Origin: Nicotiana tabacum
Lineage: Eukaryota > Streptophyta > Magnoliopsida > Solanales > Solanaceae
Length of the DNA stretch: 64,000 bases
Direction of reading: 5' to 3'
Assembly (NCBI RefSeq): GCF_000715075.1
Contig: NC_134097.1
Location: forward strand, 71,767,190-71,831,189
Part shown: piece after piece, positions 60,241 through 64,000 of the stretch
Layout of the letters: each line of letters starts with the position of its first letter
Position numbering within the stretch: position 1 is the stretch's first letter
The notes under the pieces: model-generated
What the model was told of the DNA's origin: nothing
What the model saw: the letters and a program-made list of their open reading frames with translations, nothing else
The model's database searches: none
Made by a program: the position numbers and the translations under genes

Positions 60241-60247
60241 TGTTTAG
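58502..60247 (+). pseudogene. LINE ORF1 protein (DUF4283-like), broken
   Basis: Starts MGDSRIYFNAGFKSFDITRW, stops at TAG 58706-58708 and again near 58795, continues in the same frame (58832-59182, NAGWKDIAVKIERFIYH), then shifts frame: NMFLFEFPNKYMAKQILQGD (about 59186-59245) and WIRAMGIPLHMWS give the DUF4283 core. A further in-frame part (59618-60247) is hydrophilic and ends FGVDFQGHEEE, a typical end of such ORF1 proteins, but its stop codon at 60245-60247 belongs to the inserted Copia LTR. In the family this protein is the RNA-binding partner of the LINE transcript. Confidence 0.75.
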
Positions 60248-60612
60248 TCAACAATGGCATGCCAATTGGAAGAGTTGGTGGAAAGAGTTGGTGTGGATGC
60301 TAGGAGGAAGCTTCCTCCTTTGATGTCACCCATGACATCAGGATGAGGTAGTTTGATGTCATCAATGACATCAAGAGGAGGTCTTTACCTCTATAAATAT
60401 ATGCACTCCTTCATTTGTAGAAACCATCCCAAAAATAATACAATACATTGTAGTGAGTAGAGAGTTAAGAGAGAAATTCTCTTAAGCGTAATTGGAAAAT
60501 CTCCCTTTCCTTTGTTAATATTAAAAAGACAATTGTTCTCTGGTGGACGTAGGATTATTTTGATCCGAACCACGTTAAATCTTGTGTTCTTTCTTTTACG
60601 TTTCCGCTAACA
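60241..60612 (+). repeat. 5' LTR of the Copia element
   Basis: TGTTTAGTCAACAATGGCAT to TTCCGCTAACA, 372 bp. TATA box candidate TATAAATA at 60392-60399. Three perfect or near-perfect palindromes sit just upstream of it (60302-60373). Confidence 0.85.
60302..60373. promoter_or_regulatory. Palindrome cluster upstream of the Copia LTR TATA box
   Basis: AGGAGGAAGCTTCCTCCT (60302-60319) is a perfect palindrome. TGATGTCA-CCCA-TGACATCA (60321-60340) and TGATGTCA-TCAA-TGACATCA (60354-60373) have perfect 8-bp arms and 4-nt loops. TGATGTCA differs by one base from the CRE/bZIP site TGACGTCA. The position in U3 fits protein-binding sites that regulate the element, as known for Tnt1-family LTRs; the function here is inferred. 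Confidence 0.6.
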
Positions 60613-60626
60613 ATTGATATCAGAGC
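60613..60626 (+). other. Primer-binding site of the Copia element
   Basis: ATTGATATCAGAGC directly follows the LTR. It matches the initiator Met tRNA complement TGGTATCAGAGC except for one base. Confidence 0.75.
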
Positions 60627-62112
60627 AACAGGATTCTTTAACGATCCAAGGAGGAAGAACAAGCAAAGATGAGTTCCATGAAGTTTGAAATTGATAGATT
60701 CAGTGGACGCAACAACTTCAATATCTGGAAGATCCAGATGATGGCGTTACTGCGGGGGGAAGGTTCAATCCATGCTATTGACGGAAAGTATCCTAAGGAT
60801 ATATCAGCTCCCGACAAGGAGAAGATTGAAGGGGATGCATTGAGTGCAATCCAACTATCCCTTGCACCTAACGTGCTTTGTGAAGTGAGTACGGGTACCG
60901 AAGAGACGGCCAAACAGTTATGGGAAAAGCTAGAAGGGCTATACCAAGACCGATCAGTAACAATAAGGATGTTACAACGGCGTCTTCACACATTTAAGAT
61001 GGGGTCAGGTACTTCGTTACAAGATCATTTAGATGCGTTCAATAAACTTGTCATGGACTTACAGATTGTAGGAATTAAAAAGGAGGAGACGCTTGCATGT
61101 GCTTTGCTATTTTCATTGACTTCAGGATATCGTGATATTGAGAATTCAATGATGTATAGCAAAGAGCCTATCAAGCTTGAGCAAGTGCGGCAGGCACTTA
61201 ACTCTAGTGATGTGCGGAGGCACATTGAAGGAGATAGAGATGACCAGGCAAGTGGGCTCTTTGTGAGAGGCCGGACTAGCCAACAGGGAAAGAGCAAATC
61301 AAAGCACAGATCAAAGTCTCGTGTGAACAAGAAGAATACAGAGTGTTGGGGTTGTGGCAAGAAGGGGCACTTTGAACGAGATTGCCCAATGTCAAAGTCC
61401 AAGGAAAAGGCGAGTGCATCTACAGTTGAACAGGTACATGATTTTGATAATGATTATGTACTAACAACATCGTGTAATAATAATAGTAGTTATGGAAACA
61501 AATGGGTGTTAGACTCTGCTTGTACTCTGCATATGACATTCCGAAAAGACTAGTTTAGCAGCTATGAGAAAAGTGGAGGAACCGTAGTAATGGGCAATAA
61601 TACAACTTGTGCAATAGTTGGCATTGGCTCAGTTCGGGTTCGCTGCCGTGATGGAGTCGTGAGGACTATTACACAAGTCCGTCATGTTCCTGATGTGAAG
61701 AAGAATTTGATCTCCTTGAGTACTCTGGATGAACAAGGCTACAGGTACATGAGCGAAGCAGGAACTATAAAGGTGACTAAAGGTTCTTTAGTCATGCTAA
61801 AAGGCAAACTGGAGAAGGGCCTTTACACATTGGCCGGAAGCACCATTGTTGGATTTGCAAATGCATCTACAGTGCAGTTATCTAATGATGACAAGGCAAG
61901 ACTATAGCACATGAGACTGGGTCATATGAGCGCACGTGGACCGGAGATGTTGAGCAATCGTAACCTTTTGGAAGGTGAGAAGATCAGCACACTTGACTTC
62001 TGTGAGCACTGCGTTCTAGGGAAACAGAAGAAGGTCAGCTTCAGCACTAGCAAACACAACACAAGAGGAGTGCTAGACTACATCCATTCAGATTTATGGG
62101 GTCCCTCTAAAC

Positions 62113-63429
62113 TAGGGGTGGGCATCATTCGGTTCGATTCGGTTATGAATTTTATCAATTTAGCATATCGGTTATCGGTTTACAAATATGATAAACCGAT
62201 AAGATATTAGTTATCGGTTATCGGTTAATCGGTTATCGATCATTATCGGTTCGGTTATCGGTTTACCCGATAAGATAACTCAATCTAGAGTTAAGCAATA
62301 AAGAGAAGACAATTCACTCGAGTTAAGCAAAAAAGAAAAGAATTCACATATAGTATACTACCCAATTCTGCGTTTTAGCCACAACTAATATTTGAAAAAT
62401 GTTTCATTTTGACAAATTCATGACCTGTGCAATCTCAAAAATTGATACTACAACTCCACAAGCATTCCATCTCCATTTCACTGGAAATATTAGTTAACAA
62501 GAACATAAATTACAATTTTTTGGGTTCCTACCAAAATATAATCAAGAGATCAATCATTTTCCAGAGTCCAATGGTAGCAAAAGCAATAAGAGCACTAGTA
62601 ATTCAAAAGTTGTCCAAACACAACTGAAATAGTGTTAATTCTTCAAACATCCAAATACATTAATAACAGTACAAAGTAGTAGCAATTTCACCTTAAAATT
62701 AAAAAGTACAAACATAGTACTAAAACACGAGCACAAAATAAAGAATCGAAAACAATCAAAAATCCTACTCCCTCCATTTCAATTTATGTGAACCCATTTG
62801 ACTAGGCACGGAGTTTAAGAAAAGAAGACTTTTGAACTTGTGGTGTAAAATGAAGCACATATATTTTGTGTGACTATAAATCATTGCATAAAGATAAATC
62901 GTTTCCAAATAGGGAAAGAGGTCATTCTTTTTGGCACGGACTAAAAAGGAAGTAGGTTCACATAAATTGAAACGGAGGGAGTATATTTTTATTATCGAAC
63001 TCTACTGTAAAACTCAAAAGAAAGGAACAAAATTTGTTCTTAACAAAGAAGTAATTTTGGAATACAAATTTACGCTAAGATTCTAAGAATGTGGTTGTAC
63101 ATTGAAATTTGAAGAAGAACTTTCAAAAATTGAATCAGAGTCTGAAGAGTGAACATTGAAACTTCAATCTTGAGTGCGGCTGAGAAAATTAGGAGAAAAA
63201 GAGAGAATGAAGCCCTAAAAATTGGGTAAAATCCTAATTTTATTAAATCCTATTGGGTTATCGGTTAACCCGTTAAGAAATTGGGCAACCCGTGGCCCGA
63301 ACCAATAACCCAATAGTGAAAAAATACAAAATCGTTACCGAACCACTATCCCGATTACCCGATATCGATGCCCCAATAAGCTTTTATCGGTTTGGGCTAT
63401 CGGTTATACCCGATATGTGCCCATCCCTA
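62113..63429. mobile_element. hAT-type MITE in the Copia integrase
   Basis: Inverted ends TAGGGGTGGGCATCATTCGG and TAGGGATGGGCACATATCGG; flanks CTCTAAAC (62105-62112) and CTTTAAAC (63430-63437) differ at one of 8 bases. Both subterminal regions are full of GGTTATCGGTT/AACCGATAA words. Length 1317 bp including the Stowaway MITE at 62768. Confidence 0.88.
62768..62981. mobile_element. Stowaway MITE
   Basis: Ends CTCCCTCCATTTCAATTTAT and the near-perfect complement, flanked by TA on both sides (62766-62767, 62982-62983), the classic Tc1/mariner-derived Stowaway signature. It is 214 bp and lies inside the hAT MITE. Confidence 0.93.
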
Positions 63430-64000
63430 CTTTAAACTTCCATCGAATGGCAGAAAGAGGTATCTTCTCACTTTCATTGATGATTTCTCACGAAAGGTTT
63501 GGATGCATTTTTTGAAGGCAAAAGTGATGCTTTTGAAGCATTTAAAGAGTGGAAGATTTTGGTTGAAAATCAAATGGAGCGGAAAATCAAGTATCTTCGC
63601 ACAGACAATAGCTTGGAGTTTTGCAATGAAGAGTTTAATGAATTCTGCAAGGTTCATTGGATCTCAAGACATAGGACTGTCAGGCATACCCCAGAGCAGA
63701 ATGGAGTTGCCGAGAGAATGAACAGAACTCTTCTTGAAAAGGCTCGTTGTATGCTCCTACAAGCCAAAATGTCCAAAGTATTTTGGGCTGAAGCAGTTCA
63801 CACTGCTGCTCATATTGTCAATCGATCTCCAGCATCGGCAATTGACTTTAAGACTCCGAATGAGGTATGGTCAGGTGAACCCTCTAACTATTCATACTTA
63901 CGAGTATTTTGGTGTCCAGCTTATTATCACGTTAATGAAGGAAAGCTTGAACCAAGGGCTAAGAAGGCCATATTCGTAGGGTATGTGGATGGAGTAAAAG

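Larger units (their letters stand above)
60241..64000 (+). mobile_element. Tork/Tnt1-like Copia retrotransposon, right end off the window
   Basis: 5' LTR 60241-60612, primer-binding site, then a single gag-pol frame (gag, CCHC, protease, integrase). Domain order with integrase before RT defines Ty1/copia; gag and integrase wording resemble the Tork clade to which Tnt1 belongs. RT, RNase H and the 3' LTR lie beyond base 64000. It contains a hAT MITE at 62113-63429. Confidence 0.88.
60669..64000 (+). pseudogene. Copia gag-pol, two internal stops, one frameshift, one MITE insertion
   Basis: Frame from ATG 60669 (MSSMKFEIDRFSGRNNFNIW). Gag UBN2-type core (LWEKLEGLYQDRSVTIRM), zinc knuckle CWGCGKKGHFERDC, protease WVLDSACTLHM, integrase zinc-binding part (LGHMSARG, then CEHCVLGKQKKVSF), core HSDLWGPSK. 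Stops TAG at 61551-61553 and 61905-61907 each stand where the family has Trp. The MITE cuts the frame after SK at 62112; the frame resumes at 63438. A base appears to be missing in the A run near 63522, after which the frame gives YLRTDNSLEFC and VRHTPEQNGVAERMNRTLL. Open to the window end. Confidence 0.88.

Noticed and set aside
1..64000. Integrated viral sequences (pararetrovirus, geminivirus) or Agrobacterium-type T-DNA, which occur in Nicotiana
   Set aside because: No movement-protein, Rep or opine-gene-like frames were recognised; all RT-bearing frames have LTR or LINE context.
1..64000. tRNA, rRNA or snoRNA genes
   Set aside because: No cloverleaf A/B boxes or rRNA blocks were noticed; only tRNA-complementary primer-binding sites of retroelements were found.

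Overview
The window is nuclear DNA from a dicot plant. The repeat families (GC-tagged solo LTRs of the TGTAATGACTCG and TGTCGCGCCCC types, RTE LINEs with (TTG)n tails, TAGGGGTG-type hAT MITEs) point to Solanaceae, probably Nicotiana or a relative; this is recognition from memory, not a search. It holds two ordinary protein-coding genes, both on the minus strand and both cut by the window edges, plus a very large amount of transposon sequence, most of it nested.

Left gene (613-11474, minus): a YchF/OLA1-type P-loop ATPase with a probable chloroplast transit peptide. Nine exons join in frame to 378 codons; the last ~43 residues lie left of base 1. Its third intron is inflated by a 5'-truncated L1 LINE (5131-6586) and, 20 bases further on, a Mutator-like element (6624-9550) that itself received a Helitron (6815-8976) carrying an RPA-like fragment.

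Intergenic 11.5-23.2 kb: AT-rich DNA, then a long fold-back MITE with a hAT MITE inside it, another hAT MITE, an RTE LINE end, a fold-back element full of AACTTCAGC repeats, a Tourist-like MITE and a decayed 2.6-kb hAT element with transposase.

23.25-41.0 kb: a three-level nest. A 3.6-kb solo LTR (23256-40998, target duplication ATTCC) was entered by a Tekay/Del-like Ty3 chromovirus (24024-38124, duplication CTAAC), whose pol gene was entered by a 4.68-kb solo LTR of probable Tat/Ogre type (30781-35460, duplication ATACC).

Right gene (41546-57839, minus): a CYP59-type nuclear cyclophilin (PPIase, RRM, CCHC zinc knuckle, charged Arg-rich tail). Thirteen exons join in frame; the first coding exon (~33 residues) is not in the window and should lie beyond 64000. 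Its introns hold L1 and RTE remnants, a 5.3-kb chromovirus (49312-54628) and small MITEs. Its tail appears to have a one-base frameshift.

57.9-64.0 kb, upstream of the cyclophilin exons: an L1-type LINE ORF1 (DUF4283-like) broken by a Tork/Tnt1-like Copia element (from 60241), whose integrase was entered by a hAT MITE (62113-63429) that holds a Stowaway MITE (62768-62981).

No new enzyme system is visible. The value of the window is the exact insertion history, readable from target-site duplications, and a few oddities: the cyclophilin frameshift, clustered palindromes in the Copia LTR, the Helitron cargo, and stop codons that look like methyl-cytosine decay.
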